A stretch of DNA of 64,000 nucleotides from Salinarimonas sp051117315 (GTDB taxonomy: Bacteria; Pseudomonadota; Alphaproteobacteria; Rhizobiales; Beijerinckiaceae), in assembly GCA_051117315.1 (NCBI GenBank), contig JBNPEA010000052.1:1-64000 (forward strand), written 5' to 3'. The notes beneath the pieces were generated by a model that saw nothing but the letters and a program-made list of their open reading frames with translations, did no database searches and was not told the DNA's origin. This document shows, piece by piece, positions 41,395-50,162 of this stretch. Positions within the stretch are counted from its first letter, which is position 1; each line of letters begins with the position of its first letter. Both the position numbers and the translations under genes were made by a program.

Positions 41395-41424
41395 GCGCCC
41401 CCGCGGCCTGGGCCGCGGGGGCGC
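41395..41424 (-). terminator. Terminator of the TerC gene
   Basis: GCGCCCCCGCGGCC, TG, GGCCGCGGGGGCGC: a perfect 14-base inverted repeat beginning seven bases after the TerC stop on the minus strand, followed by CTCTCGTTTCTCC. This is the strongest hairpin seen in the window and a likely intrinsic terminator. Confidence 0.75.
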
Positions 41425-41430
41425 GTGACG

Positions 41431-42522
41431 TCAGCCGATGCGCTCGACGGGCGGCGTCTCGACGGTGACCGGCACCGGGATCGGGACCGGCATCGGCTCG
41501 GGTGCGGTGCGCGTCTTCCACAGGCTGAACAGGAAGCCCGCGGCGAGGAGCCCGAAGGTCACGCCGAGCGAGACCGGCGGCGGGAACTTCTCCCAGCCCA
41601 TCAGGTCGGCGACGAAGATCTTCGAGCCGATGAAGACCAGCACTGCCGAGAGCGCGTACTTGAGGTACTCGAACCGGTGAACCAGCGCCGAGAGCATGAA
41701 GAACATCGCCCGCAGACCGAGGATCGCGAAGATGTTCGACGTGAACACGATGAACGGGTCCGTGGTGATCGTGAAGATCGCCGGGATCGAGTCCACCGCG
41801 AAGATCACGTCCGCGAGCTCGACGCAGACGAGCGCCAGGAACAGCGGCGTCGCGTGCCAAGCGAGGCGCCCGGTTTTCGCGTCCGGCAGCTTGCGCCAGA
41901 ACCGGTCCTCGTCGACCTTGTCCGTGACGTGGAAGCGCTTGCGCATGTACTTCAGGACGGCGTTCTTCTCGACATCGTAGTGGTCGTCGCCGCCCGCCGA
42001 CATCAGCATCTTGATGCCGGTGAAGATCAGGAAGGCGGCGAAGATGTAGAGAATCCAGTGGAACTGGGCTACGAGCCCGGCACCGAGGCCGATCATGATG
42101 CCGCGCAGCACGATCACGCCGAGGATGCCCCAGAACAGGATCCGGTGCTGGTAGGCGCGGGGGATGCCGAAATAGGCCAGGATCACGCCGATGACGAAGA
42201 CGTTGTCCATCGAGAGGCTCTTCTCGACGGCGTAGCCGGTGAGGTACTGCATGCCCGAATCGGGGCCGAGGTACCACCAGACGAATCCGCCGTAGGTCAG
42301 GCCGAGGCCGATGTAGAAGAGCGAGAGGAGGATGCTTTCGCGCAGCTCGATCTCATGGGCCTTCTTGTGCAGGACGCCGAGATCGAAGGCGAGGATGAGC
42401 CCGACGACGCCGATGAAGGCGAGCCATAGCCAGGCGGGCTTGCCGAGAAACTCGGCGAGGAGGAACGACAGCTCCATTTGGGGGGTGACCGGCGCCGACA
42501 GGCCGATGCGAGGATCCGACAT
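41431..42522 (-). CDS. TerC-family integral membrane protein
   Basis: A 363-residue membrane protein of the TerC/Alx family with about nine helices. Recognisable parts are LAFIGVVGLILAFDLGVLHK, SLSMDNVFVIGVILAYFGIP, VELADVIFAVDSIPAIFTIT and DPFIVFTSNIFAILGLRAMF with the conserved acidic residues in the membrane. Members are linked to tellurite resistance and to manganese export. It is followed by a strong terminator and has no operon partner. The start at 42522 lacks a clear ribosome site; an internal ATG at 42477 is an alternative. I see no manganese riboswitch upstream. Confidence 0.92.
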   Translation of the reverse strand: MSDPRIGLSAPVTPQMELSFLLAEFLGKPAWLWLAFIGVVGLILAFDLGVLHKKAHEIELRESILLSLFYIGLGLTYGGFVWWYLGPDSGMQYLTGYAVEKSLSMDNVFVIGVILAYFGIPRAYQHRILFWGILGVIVLRGIMIGLGAGLVAQFHWILYIFAAFLIFTGIKMLMSAGGDDHYDVEKNAVLKYMRKRFHVTDKVDEDRFWRKLPDAKTGRLAWHATPLFLALVCVELADVIFAVDSIPAIFTITTDPFIVFTSNIFAILGLRAMFFMLSALVHRFEYLKYALSAVLVFIGSKIFVADLMGWEKFPPPVSLGVTFGLLAAGFLFSLWKTRTAPEPMPVPIPVPVTVETPPVERIG

Positions 42523-42621
42523 CGCGGGGTGGTCGGCTCAGTCCCGCCAGAGGGGCCCGGATCCTGGTTGCCGCGCCTTCTCGCATGAAACCACTTGCCC
42601 CACAAGGGGAATTACGCAGGC

Positions 42622-43398
42622 TCAGGCGGCCTCCGGGCGCAGGGCTGCGAGCACGGCGAGGGTCACCGCGCCGCCGGCTGCCTCGGCGTCCTGGGCGGGG
42701 GAGGCGAGGGTGATCTCGATGCGCAGGCGGCCGAGGTCGGTGGTCGAGAACCGCACCGTCGGCTCCCCGGTCCAGCCCGCCCCGTCCGTGCGCGCCTGCG
42801 CGAGCGCGCCGTCCACCGCCGCGCGCAGGGCGTCCGGCGCGAGGGCCGGCGGATCGAGGACCACCGTCGTCGTGTGCACGACCTGCGTACGCAGGGCCGA
42901 GAGCCGCCGGATCGGCGTCGACAGGAAGAGGCTGTTGGGAACGGTGATCACCTCGCCCGTGCGGTGGAAGGCGCCCGGGCCCGGAGGAAAGGCGTCGATG
43001 CGGGTGGCCAGCATGTCGTGGTCGACGACCTCGCCGCGGATCTCGCCGATCTCGACCCAGTCCCCCACAGAGAACGGCCGGCTCGAGGCGCGCAGCAGCG
43101 CGCCCGACAGGCACAGGATGAGCTCCTTCGTCGCCACCACGAGCGCCACCGCGACGGCGGTGAGCGAGAGCGCGAAGGTGCGCAGCTGCGGCGCCCAGAT
43201 CAGCGCGAGCCCGACGAGGAGCAGGATCAGCGTGCCGTTCTTCACCGCCGAGATCGAGCGCCGCTGCACGTGCGCCGGCATCTCGGCGCGCCCGCGCACG
43301 AAACGCACCGCGACGACACGCAGGACGAGCACGCCGGCGACGAGCAGCGCCGAGGCGACGATGTCGAGGGAGAGGAGCTGGGCGAGGTCGAGGGGCAT
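42622..43398 (-). CDS. Small MscS-type mechanosensitive channel
   Basis: A 258-residue MscS-family protein with three to four N-terminal helices, the pore-lining region with LSLTAVAVALVVATKELILC and the beta-domain FSVGDWVEIGEIRGEVVDHDMLATRI then TVPNSLFL. The C-terminal domain is short. Such channels open on osmotic downshock or act in cell-envelope signalling. Its start region is divergent from the GlxA-type regulator across 94 bases. No partner genes are evident. Confidence 0.88.
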   Translation of the reverse strand: MPLDLAQLLSLDIVASALLVAGVLVLRVVAVRFVRGRAEMPAHVQRRSISAVKNGTLILLLVGLALIWAPQLRTFALSLTAVAVALVVATKELILCLSGALLRASSRPFSVGDWVEIGEIRGEVVDHDMLATRIDAFPPGPGAFHRTGEVITVPNSLFLSTPIRRLSALRTQVVHTTTVVLDPPALAPDALRAAVDGALAQARTDGAGWTGEPTVRFSTTDLGRLRIEITLASPAQDAEAAGGAVTLAVLAALRPEAA

Positions 43399-43492
43399 GG
43401 ACGCGCGGCTGGAACGGAACGCCGAACCTAGGCCCGGGCACGCGGGCCGGCAAGCCGTTGCCGGTCCGGGGCCGCGCGCCTAGTCTGCGCCG

Positions 43493-44494
43493 ATGAGCCG
43501 GCACGTGGTCTTTCTCGCGCTCGACGGGGTGCAGTCGCTCGACGTGACCGGCCCCATGGAGGTGTTCGCCGTCGCCAACCGCGTCGGCGGTGCCTACACC
43601 CTCGCGCTCGCCTCCGCCGATGGTGCGCCGATCGCGACCCATGCGGGCCTGGCGCTGGGCCCGGCAGTCGCGCTCGCCACGCTGCCGGAGCGGGTCGACA
43701 CGATCGTGATCGCGGGCGGATCGGAGGCGGCGATGCAGGCGGCGGCCGCGGACGGGGTCGTGCTCGCGTGGCTGCGGCAGGCCCCCGCCCGGGCGCGGCG
43801 GGTCGTCGGGATCTGCACCGGCGGCTTCGTCCTCGCCGCCGCGGGCCTCCTCGACGGGCGGCGCGTCACGACGCATTGGGCGGCGGCGGACGCGTTCGGG
43901 CGCCTCTTCCCCGCGGTCGCGCTGGAGCCCGACGCCATCTACGTCTGCGACCCGCCGATCTACACCTCGGCCGGCGTCACGGCCGGCATCGATCTCGCGC
44001 TGGCGCTGGTGGAGGCCGACCACGGCTCGGCCGTGGCCCTGGCGGTCGCCCGCGAGCTCGTCCTTTTCCTGCGCCGGCCCGGCGGACAGGCGCAGTTCAG
44101 CGCCGGCGCGTCGCTGCAGGTCGACGGCGAGCCGCGCATCGGCCGCCTCGTCGCCGCGCGCCTCGACGACCCCGCCGGCCGGGTAACGGGGACGGCGCGG
44201 AGCGTGCCCGCCCTCGCCGAGTCCGTCGGCATGAGCGAGCGCAGTTTCCTGCGCGCCTTCCGCCGGGCGACGGGCACGACGCCCGGCCGCTTCGTGGAGG
44301 GCGCCCGCCTCACCCGCGCCAAGGGCCTGCTCGAGACGGGCCACGATCCGCTCGATCGGGTCGCCGAGCGTTCCGGCTACGGGTCTGTGGATGCGCTGGC
44401 GCGCGCCTTCCGCAAGCGCCTGGGTGTCACCCCGGGCGAGTATCGCGCCCGCTTCGGCCGGCTGCCGCGTGCGGGCGAGGCGACGGATCGCTGA
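43493..44494 (+). CDS. GlxA-type transcriptional regulator (DJ-1/PfpI + AraC domains)
   Basis: A 333-residue cytoplasmic regulator. Residues 1-190 are a DJ-1/PfpI domain with the nucleophile elbow GICTGGFVLAAAGLLDGRRV, which in this group serves as ligand sensor. The C-terminal 100 residues hold two AraC-type helix-turn-helix motifs (VPALAESVGMSERSFLRAFR and DPLDRVAERSGYGSVDALAR). The adjacent, convergent PfpI-like membrane protein carries the same sensor fold, so the two may be related by duplication. Its target genes are not obvious. Confidence 0.91.
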   Translation: MSRHVVFLALDGVQSLDVTGPMEVFAVANRVGGAYTLALASADGAPIATHAGLALGPAVALATLPERVDTIVIAGGSEAAMQAAAADGVVLAWLRQAPARARRVVGICTGGFVLAAAGLLDGRRVTTHWAAADAFGRLFPAVALEPDAIYVCDPPIYTSAGVTAGIDLALALVEADHGSAVALAVARELVLFLRRPGGQAQFSAGASLQVDGEPRIGRLVAARLDDPAGRVTGTARSVPALAESVGMSERSFLRAFRRATGTTPGRFVEGARLTRAKGLLETGHDPLDRVAERSGYGSVDALARAFRKRLGVTPGEYRARFGRLPRAGEATDR

Positions 44495-44527
44495 GGCCGG
44501 TCGGGCGTGCGGCCGGCCGGCGCGGGC

Positions 44528-45619
44528 TCAGAGGCCGGCCCAGGGATGCTCCAGCTGGAGCGCCACGAAGCGTGCGGTCGGGGCGCCGTAGCGCTCCGCG
44601 ATCCCCGCCAGCGTCGCGTCGAGCGCCGCGATCGGCGCGCCCGTCCGTGCGGCGAGCCGGTGCGGCGCCTCCTCCTCGGTGAGGAGGGTGACGCCCTCGG
44701 CGGACACGACACGGCCGGCCTCGTTCACGGCCACCAGGGTCGAGCGCCAGGTCCGCGACCAGGCGTCCGCCTGGAGCGCCAGGGCGACCCCGTCGAGCCC
44801 GTTCGCGACGGGAGTGCCGAGGGTCTCGTGGCGCCAGAAGCGGGCGATGTTCGACGCCGCGAGCGCGTAGTCGCCCGCACGCATGCCGAAGGCGTCGCTG
44901 TCGTGGTGCGCGTCCCAACGGGCGATGCCGAGCGCCACGGCCTGGTCGCGCGCCGCCGGCGTTCCGGCGAGGATCTCGAGCAGCGCGAGCGTCACGGGGA
45001 CGGACGCCGAGACGCCCGCGGAGCTGATCACCGGCCCGTCGACGACATAGCGCGCGTTCCTGCGCCAGGCGACCGGGGGGTGGCTGCGGGCGAGCCGGTC
45101 GTGGGCGTGCCAGTGCGTGGTGGCCGCGCGGCCGTCGAGCAGGCCGGCGCGGGCGACAACCTCCGCGCCCTCGCAGATGGAGACGACCAGCGCGCCGCGC
45201 GCCGCCTGCTCTTGGAGGAAGCGTGACGTGGCGGGCGTTCCGCGGCTGTGCAGGGCCGGCACGACGACGACGTCGGCGCCCTCGGGATGCTCCGCCTCGA
45301 AGCCCGCGATCGTCTCGTCCGCCAGGATGGCGAGGGCCGGCATCAGCGTGACCCGTCCCGGCTCGGTCGAGACGATCCGCACGTCGACGAGGCCGGACCG
45401 CTGGAGGATTCCGTGCGGCACGAGGAGATCCGTCGTCTCGGTGCCCGCATTGTCCGCCAGTACCACGACGAGGGGCCGCTCCCCCGCGATCGCCCGCAGC
45501 GCGACGGGCTCCTCCACCCGCGCCAGCGCCTCCGCGGGTACCGACCGCGTCAACCACCAGGCGAGCCCCACGCCCGCCGCCGCCGTGATGGCGAGCGCCA
45601 TCGCCACTCCCGTCCTCAT
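44528..45619 (-). CDS. Membrane-anchored DJ-1/PfpI-family protein
   Basis: A 363-residue protein with an N-terminal hydrophobic anchor or signal (ALAITAAAGVGLAWWLT) that should place it in the periplasm. Next comes a DJ-1/PfpI domain with the nucleophile elbow VSICEGAEVVARAGLLDGRA and HWHAHDRLARSHP. The sensor domain resembles that of the GlxA-type regulator next door, but no DNA-binding domain is present. A further 150 residues follow without a clear family. It lies 93 bases downstream of the SDR gene on the same strand. Function unknown. Confidence 0.75.
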   Translation of the reverse strand: MRTGVAMALAITAAAGVGLAWWLTRSVPAEALARVEEPVALRAIAGERPLVVVLADNAGTETTDLLVPHGILQRSGLVDVRIVSTEPGRVTLMPALAILADETIAGFEAEHPEGADVVVVPALHSRGTPATSRFLQEQAARGALVVSICEGAEVVARAGLLDGRAATTHWHAHDRLARSHPPVAWRRNARYVVDGPVISSAGVSASVPVTLALLEILAGTPAARDQAVALGIARWDAHHDSDAFGMRAGDYALAASNIARFWRHETLGTPVANGLDGVALALQADAWSRTWRSTLVAVNEAGRVVSAEGVTLLTEEEAPHRLAARTGAPIAALDATLAGIAERYGAPTARFVALQLEHPWAGL

Positions 45620-45712
45620 CCCGCACCTCCTGCCGTTCCGGGAGGAGAATGCGCGGCACGGGGCGCGGCGGCAACGACATGGGAACCGCAGATTCCGCCA
45701 GGCTCGCGCGGC

Positions 45713-46462
45713 CTAGAGCAGGAAGCCGCCCGAGGCCTCGATCCGCTGCCCCGTGGCCCAGTTCGAGCCGGACGTCAGGATCGCCGCGACCAGGGGCCCG
45801 ATGTCCTCGGCTGTGCCCACGCGCCCCATCGCCGCCTGCGCCGACAAGGCGGTCTTCAGCGCGGGGTCGCTGCGGATCCGGGCGCCGCCGAAATCGGTTT
45901 CGACCGGGCCGGGCGCGACGACGTTCACGCTGATGCCGCGCGGCCCCAGCTCCCGCGCCAGGTAGCGCGTGAGCACCTCCACGGCGCCCTTCATGGCGCC
46001 ATAGGCCGAGGAGCCGGGGATCGCCACGCGCGCCAGACCCGACGAGACGTTGAGGATGCGCCCGCCGTCGCGAAGGATCGGCAGGAGCTGCTGCGTCAGG
46101 AAGTAGACGCCGCGCAGATGCACGTTCAGCATGTCGTCGAACTGCTCCGGCGTGGTCTGCGCGAACGGCGCGTAGATGCCGGTGCCGGCATTGTTGACGA
46201 GCATGTCGAGGCGGCCGTCGCCGAGTTCCCCAAGGGTAGTTTCGAGTTCCTGCGCGAAGGCGGGAAAACTGCTCGCGTCGCGAACGTCGAGCCGCAGCGC
46301 CGCGCCGCGGCGGCCGAGGGACTCGACCTCGGCGACGACGTCGCGGGCGGCGCCCTCCTGCCCGAGCCAGGTGACGACGACGTCGACGCCGGCACGGGCG
46401 AGGGCGAGCGCCATGGAGCGGCCGAGCCCGCGGCTGCCGCCGGTGATCAGGGCGATGGTCAT
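45713..46462 (-). CDS. SDR-family oxidoreductase, divergent from an AraC regulator
   Basis: A 249-residue classical SDR: TGGSRGLGRSMALALARAGV, MLVNNAGTGIYAP, catalytic serine in NVSSGLARVAIPGSSAYGAMKG with the YxxxK pair, and NVVAPGPVETDFGG. The start at 46462 has a GGAGG ribosome site. It is divergent from an AraC-family gene across 141 bases, an arrangement in which the AraC protein commonly activates or represses the SDR. Substrate unknown. Confidence 0.9.
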   Translation of the reverse strand: MTIALITGGSRGLGRSMALALARAGVDVVVTWLGQEGAARDVVAEVESLGRRGAALRLDVRDASSFPAFAQELETTLGELGDGRLDMLVNNAGTGIYAPFAQTTPEQFDDMLNVHLRGVYFLTQQLLPILRDGGRILNVSSGLARVAIPGSSAYGAMKGAVEVLTRYLARELGPRGISVNVVAPGPVETDFGGARIRSDPALKTALSAQAAMGRVGTAEDIGPLVAAILTSGSNWATGQRIEASGGFLL

Positions 46463-46603
46463 GTGGGTGCCTCCGTTGCTGGATGCGAGGTCTAGGCCGG
46501 TGCGCGGGGGGGCGCCTGCCGGCTCCTCCGGAAGACCTGCCCGATCCTCCGAGACCGCGCATCGGCCGTTGCCGGCAGGGACGCGAGGCGGCACTCTGCG
46601 GCG

Positions 46604-47482
46604 ATGGACATCGACGCCCTCGTGATCGCCGCGCAGGCGGCCGCCGCAGGACAGGAAGGCTCCCGGCCGGTGGGGCGGGGCGGCCTGTCGCTCTATCGCG
46701 CCACGCGGCCGTCGCCGCCCGAGCATCGCGTCTACCAGCCGGTGCTCAGCCTGGTCCTCCAGGGCGAGAAGTCGATCAGCAGCGGCGAGCGCCAGCTCGG
46801 CTTCGGGCGTGGGCAATCGCTGCTGATCGGCGTCGACCTCGCCGTCGCCGCGCGGGTGACGCGGGCCGATACGGCGGCTCCCTACCTCGCGCTGTCGGTG
46901 CGACCGGACATGGACCTGCTGCGCGCGCTGGCCGCGGAGACCGCGGTGCGCAGCGCCGAGCCGCCGGGCGACGGCGCGTCCTTCGAGACGGCGCAGGCGG
47001 ACGCGATGCTGCGCGGCGCCATGGGCCGGCTCCTGGCGCTGACCCCGACCCCGCGCGCGGAGGCGGCGCTGGCACCGCTGACCCTGCGCGAAATCCACTG
47101 GTGGATGCTGGAGGGTCCGCACGGGCCGCTGCTGCGGCGCCTGATCCGCGCCGACGGCCCGGCGGCGCGGATCGCCCGGGCGGTGGCGCTGATCCGGGCG
47201 GACCCCGCGCGCGCCTTCCGGGTGGCGGACCTCGCCGGGGCGGCGGGGATGAGCGCCTCCGCCTTCCATGCGCATTTTCGGGCAGTGACGGCGACGACGC
47301 CGCTGCAGTTCCAGAAGCGGCTCCGCCTGATCGAGGCGCGGGCGCGGGTGCAGGCGGGCGCGGCGGTCACCGACGCGGCACTGGCTGCGGGCTACGAGAG
47401 CCCCACCCACTTCAGCCGCGACTATCGCCGCTTGTTCGGGCTTCCGCCGCGCGCGGACCGTATCTCCGCGGCCGCCGAGTAG
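46604..47482 (+). CDS. AraC-family transcriptional regulator
   Basis: A 292-residue regulator. The N-terminal half is a cupin-like AraC_N sensor domain (LSLYRATRPSPPEHRVYQPV, LSLVLQGEKSISSGERQLGF). The C-terminal 100 residues have two helix-turn-helix motifs, FRVADLAGAAGMSASAFHAH and DAALAAGYESPTHFSRDYRR. Divergent from the SDR at 45713-46462, its probable target. Its stop is 33 bases from the convergent HD-domain gene. Confidence 0.91.
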   Translation: MDIDALVIAAQAAAAGQEGSRPVGRGGLSLYRATRPSPPEHRVYQPVLSLVLQGEKSISSGERQLGFGRGQSLLIGVDLAVAARVTRADTAAPYLALSVRPDMDLLRALAAETAVRSAEPPGDGASFETAQADAMLRGAMGRLLALTPTPRAEAALAPLTLREIHWWMLEGPHGPLLRRLIRADGPAARIARAVALIRADPARAFRVADLAGAAGMSASAFHAHFRAVTATTPLQFQKRLRLIEARARVQAGAAVTDAALAAGYESPTHFSRDYRRLFGLPPRADRISAAAE

Positions 47483-47515
47483 CCTCGCGCAGAGTGGCAG
47501 TCGGACCGGCGGAGA

Positions 47516-48154
47516 TCAGGCCGGCCGGCCCGCTGCGTGCTCGGCCCGCAGCGCCGCGACGTCGTGCCCGGCGGCGGCGAGCTTCGCCTCGGCGCGGGCG
47601 CGGATCGCGCCGGCGAGCGCGCGCAGCGTGGCGTCGTGGGCGCAGGGGCCGTCCATCTTGCTGTAGACGAGGCCGAGCTCGACGGGCTCCCAGGTCTCGA
47701 GCGCCGCGAGGTTGTGCTGGAGCTGGACCTCGAGATGATCGAGCGCACGGGCGAAGCGCGCCTCTGGCGTCTTGCCGTCCTCGAACTCCTGCCAGGCCGC
47801 GGCGATCCGCGCGCCGAGGTCGGCGGGGAGGCGCGCGCGGATCCGCTCGATCGCCGCCGCCTCCGCCTGCGCCTTCGCCGCCTTGCGGGCGCTCGTCTCG
47901 AAATACGGGATGTCGCCGACCTCGACCTCGGCGATGTCGTGGACGACGACGAGCTCCATGGCGCGGGCGACGTCGACCGGATGCTCGAGCCGCGGCCCGA
48001 GCGCGAACGCCATCAGCGCCATCATCCAGGTGTGCTCGGCCACGCTCTCGCGGCGCCCGTCCGAGAGCCAGGAATGGCGCAGCTCGGTCTTGAGGCGCTC
48101 CGCAAGCGCCAGGAAGTCGAGGATGGACGCGAGGTCGCTGTCGGTCGCGGTCAT
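47516..48154 (-). CDS. HD-domain phosphohydrolase (YfbR/HDDC2-like)
   Basis: A 212-residue metal-dependent phosphohydrolase. The HD signature is present as SVAEHTWMMALMAFAL, then VVHDIAEVEVGDIPYF with the His-Asp pair, and a distal aspartate in ALDHLEVQLQH. Family members include 5'-deoxynucleotidases acting on dNMPs. The start at 48154 was chosen because a GGAG site precedes it and the longer frame adds only basic residues. It appears to be a single-gene unit downstream of the TRAP block. Confidence 0.85.
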   Translation of the reverse strand: MTATDSDLASILDFLALAERLKTELRHSWLSDGRRESVAEHTWMMALMAFALGPRLEHPVDVARAMELVVVHDIAEVEVGDIPYFETSARKAAKAQAEAAAIERIRARLPADLGARIAAAWQEFEDGKTPEARFARALDHLEVQLQHNLAALETWEPVELGLVYSKMDGPCAHDATLRALAGAIRARAEAKLAAAGHDVAALRAEHAAGRPA

Positions 48155-48209
48155 GAGATCTCCGTCGTGCCGGCGTAACCGTAGCGGCATCGGGCGAGTC
48201 GATCCAGGC

Positions 48210-49535
48210 TCAACGCCCGGTGATGCCCGGGAAGGCCAGGAGCACGCCCACCGCCAGGATCTGCAGGGCGATGAAGGGCAGGAGCGCGCGGAAGATCTCG
48301 CCGAGCGTCATGTCCGGCGGCGCCACCGATTTGAGGTAGAAGGCGGCGGGTCCGAAGGGCGGCGAGAGGAAGCTCACCTGCATGTTCATGGCGAACAGCA
48401 CCCCGAACCAGATCGGGTCGTAGCCGAGCTCCACCACGATCGGCACGAAGATCGGCACCGTGAGGAGCGCGATGCCGACCCAGTCCAGGAACATGCCGAG
48501 CACGAACAGGATCAGCATCATGAAGAGGATGATCACCATCGGCTCCTCCGAGATGCCGGTGATCAGCCCCTGCACGAAGCGCAGGCCCCCCATCAGGTTG
48601 AACACGCCGACGAGGGCGGAGGCGCCGATGCCGATCCAGACGATCATGCCGACCGTGGCGAGCGTCTGCTGCGCCGCGCCCAGGATCAGCTTGCGCGAGA
48701 ACTCGCCGCGCACGACGGTGGCGAGCGTCACGCCGAGCACGCCGATGGCGGAGGCTTCGGTCACGCTGGCGAAGCCGCCGTAGATCGAGCCGAGCACCAT
48801 CACGACGACGAGGAGCGGCAGCGAGACGCCGATCAGCAGCCGCCTGCGCTCGGCCTTCGACACCTCGCCCGGCTCGGGCACGGGCGCGACCGACGGGTCG
48901 AGATAGGCGCGCACGAGCACGTAGGCGACGTAGAACGAGGCCAGCATCAGCCCCGGCAGGAAGGCGGCGGTGAACAGCCCGCCGATGGAGACGTTGGCCG
49001 AGAGCCCGTAGATGATCAGCACGATCGAGGGCGGCACCATCGTGCCGAGCGCCCCGCCGGCGCAGCACACGCCGATGGCGAGGCTGCGGTCGTAGCCGAG
49101 CCTGAGCATCTGCGGCAGGGCGATGACGCCGAGCAGCACCACCTCGCCTCCGATGATCCCCGACATCGCCGCGAGCACCACCGCGACGACGAGCGTCTGG
49201 ATGGCGACGCCGCCGCGCAGCCGCCCGCCGATCAGGCGCATGGCGTCGAACAGGTCGCGGGCGATGCCGGAGCGGTCGAGGATCGCCGCCATCAGGACGA
49301 ACATCGGCACCGAGACGAAGACGAAGCTGTTGACGAAGGAGAAGATCCGGCTGGCGATCAGCGGCACCGCCATCGGGCCGAACCAGCCCAGCGCGAAGAG
49401 CAGCGCGACGAGCAGCGTCACGAAGGCGAGCGGCATGCCCGTGAGCAGAAGCGCCATCAGCGTGCCGAACATGAGCAGCGTCGCCGTCTCGATGCCCATC
49501 GCCTTGAAGTCGGGCAGGAACGCGAGCAGGTCCAC
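48210..49535 (-). CDS. TRAP transporter large permease (DctM type)
   Basis: A 441-residue membrane protein with about twelve helices, the sodium-coupled channel subunit of a TRAP transporter. Typical segments are ATLLMFGTLMALLLTGMPLA, FVFVSVPMFVLMAAILDRSG, GAMGTMVPPSI-like GGALGTMVPPSIVLIIYGLS and FLSPPFGPAAFYLKSV. It lies three bases after the DctQ-like gene. The complete P-Q-M set at 48210-51203 imports an organic acid or sulfonate; the nearby HpsN-like gene suggests a sulfonate, as DHPS importers of the HpsKLM kind are TRAP systems. Confidence 0.92.
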   Translation of the reverse strand: MDLLAFLPDFKAMGIETATLLMFGTLMALLLTGMPLAFVTLLVALLFALGWFGPMAVPLIASRIFSFVNSFVFVSVPMFVLMAAILDRSGIARDLFDAMRLIGGRLRGGVAIQTLVVAVVLAAMSGIIGGEVVLLGVIALPQMLRLGYDRSLAIGVCCAGGALGTMVPPSIVLIIYGLSANVSIGGLFTAAFLPGLMLASFYVAYVLVRAYLDPSVAPVPEPGEVSKAERRRLLIGVSLPLLVVVMVLGSIYGGFASVTEASAIGVLGVTLATVVRGEFSRKLILGAAQQTLATVGMIVWIGIGASALVGVFNLMGGLRFVQGLITGISEEPMVIILFMMLILFVLGMFLDWVGIALLTVPIFVPIVVELGYDPIWFGVLFAMNMQVSFLSPPFGPAAFYLKSVAPPDMTLGEIFRALLPFIALQILAVGVLLAFPGITGR

Positions 49536-49538
49536 GCC

Positions 49539-50096
49539 TCACCGCCCCCGCGCGTAGTTGATCGCGAGAACCGCGAATTGCAGCGCCATCAGGATCAGGA
49601 CGACGAAGAGGAAGAGCTTCAGCAGCCCCGGGGTCGGCGGGTTCCAGGCCGAGCCCGAAGTTTCCAGCCGGAAGGCCCCCGCCGGTGTCCAGATCGCGCG
49701 GCGCACGACCTGCCAGGCGGCCCAGGCGAAGGTCGCCGAGGCGAGCGCGTTGGCGATGGAGATCACCACGTTCACCACCCGCCGCGCGCCCGGCGGCAGC
49801 GCGTCGTAGATCAGCACGACGCGGATGTGGCGGTCGCGCGCGGCGACGAGCAGGCCGCCATAGACGAAGGTGATCGCCGTGAGGAAGATCACCGTCTCGT
49901 GGGCCCAGATGGTGGGCGCGTTGAAGACGTAGCGCAGCGCGATCTCCAGGATCAGGATCGCGGCCGAGGCCACGATGGCGATGGAGAACAGCGGCGAGAG
50001 TGCGTCGATGCCGCGTCCGAGCGGCCCCGCGGCGGGGATCGCCGTCGGCTCCTTGCGCGGCGCGTCTGCCGAGGGGGGCTGGTCCATGCAAGCCAC
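49539..50096 (-). CDS. TRAP transporter small permease (DctQ type)
   Basis: A 185-residue protein with four hydrophobic helices (LFSIAIVASAAILILEIALR, WAHETVIFLTAITFVYGGLL, VVNVVISIANALASATFAWA, LFLFVVLILMALQFAVLAI). The conserved RYVFN and HE residues between helices one and two fit DctQ subunits. It sits between the binding-protein gene (66-base gap) and the large permease gene. It helps to couple the binding protein to DctM. Confidence 0.9.
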   Translation of the reverse strand: MACMDQPPSADAPRKEPTAIPAAGPLGRGIDALSPLFSIAIVASAAILILEIALRYVFNAPTIWAHETVIFLTAITFVYGGLLVAARDRHIRVVLIYDALPPGARRVVNVVISIANALASATFAWAAWQVVRRAIWTPAGAFRLETSGSAWNPPTPGLLKLFLFVVLILMALQFAVLAINYARGR

Positions 50097-50162
50097 CTTT
50101 CGCGGGTCGTGGGCAGCCGGTGCCGCGGCGCGCGAGGGCGCGCCGCGGCGGAAAGGCCGGTC

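Noticed and set aside
42523..42621. Possible manganese (yybP-ykoY) riboswitch upstream of the TerC gene
   Set aside because: The minus-strand leader has only the small hairpin CTTG-TGGGG-CAAG and none of the conserved loop sequences or the multi-helix layout of that riboswitch.
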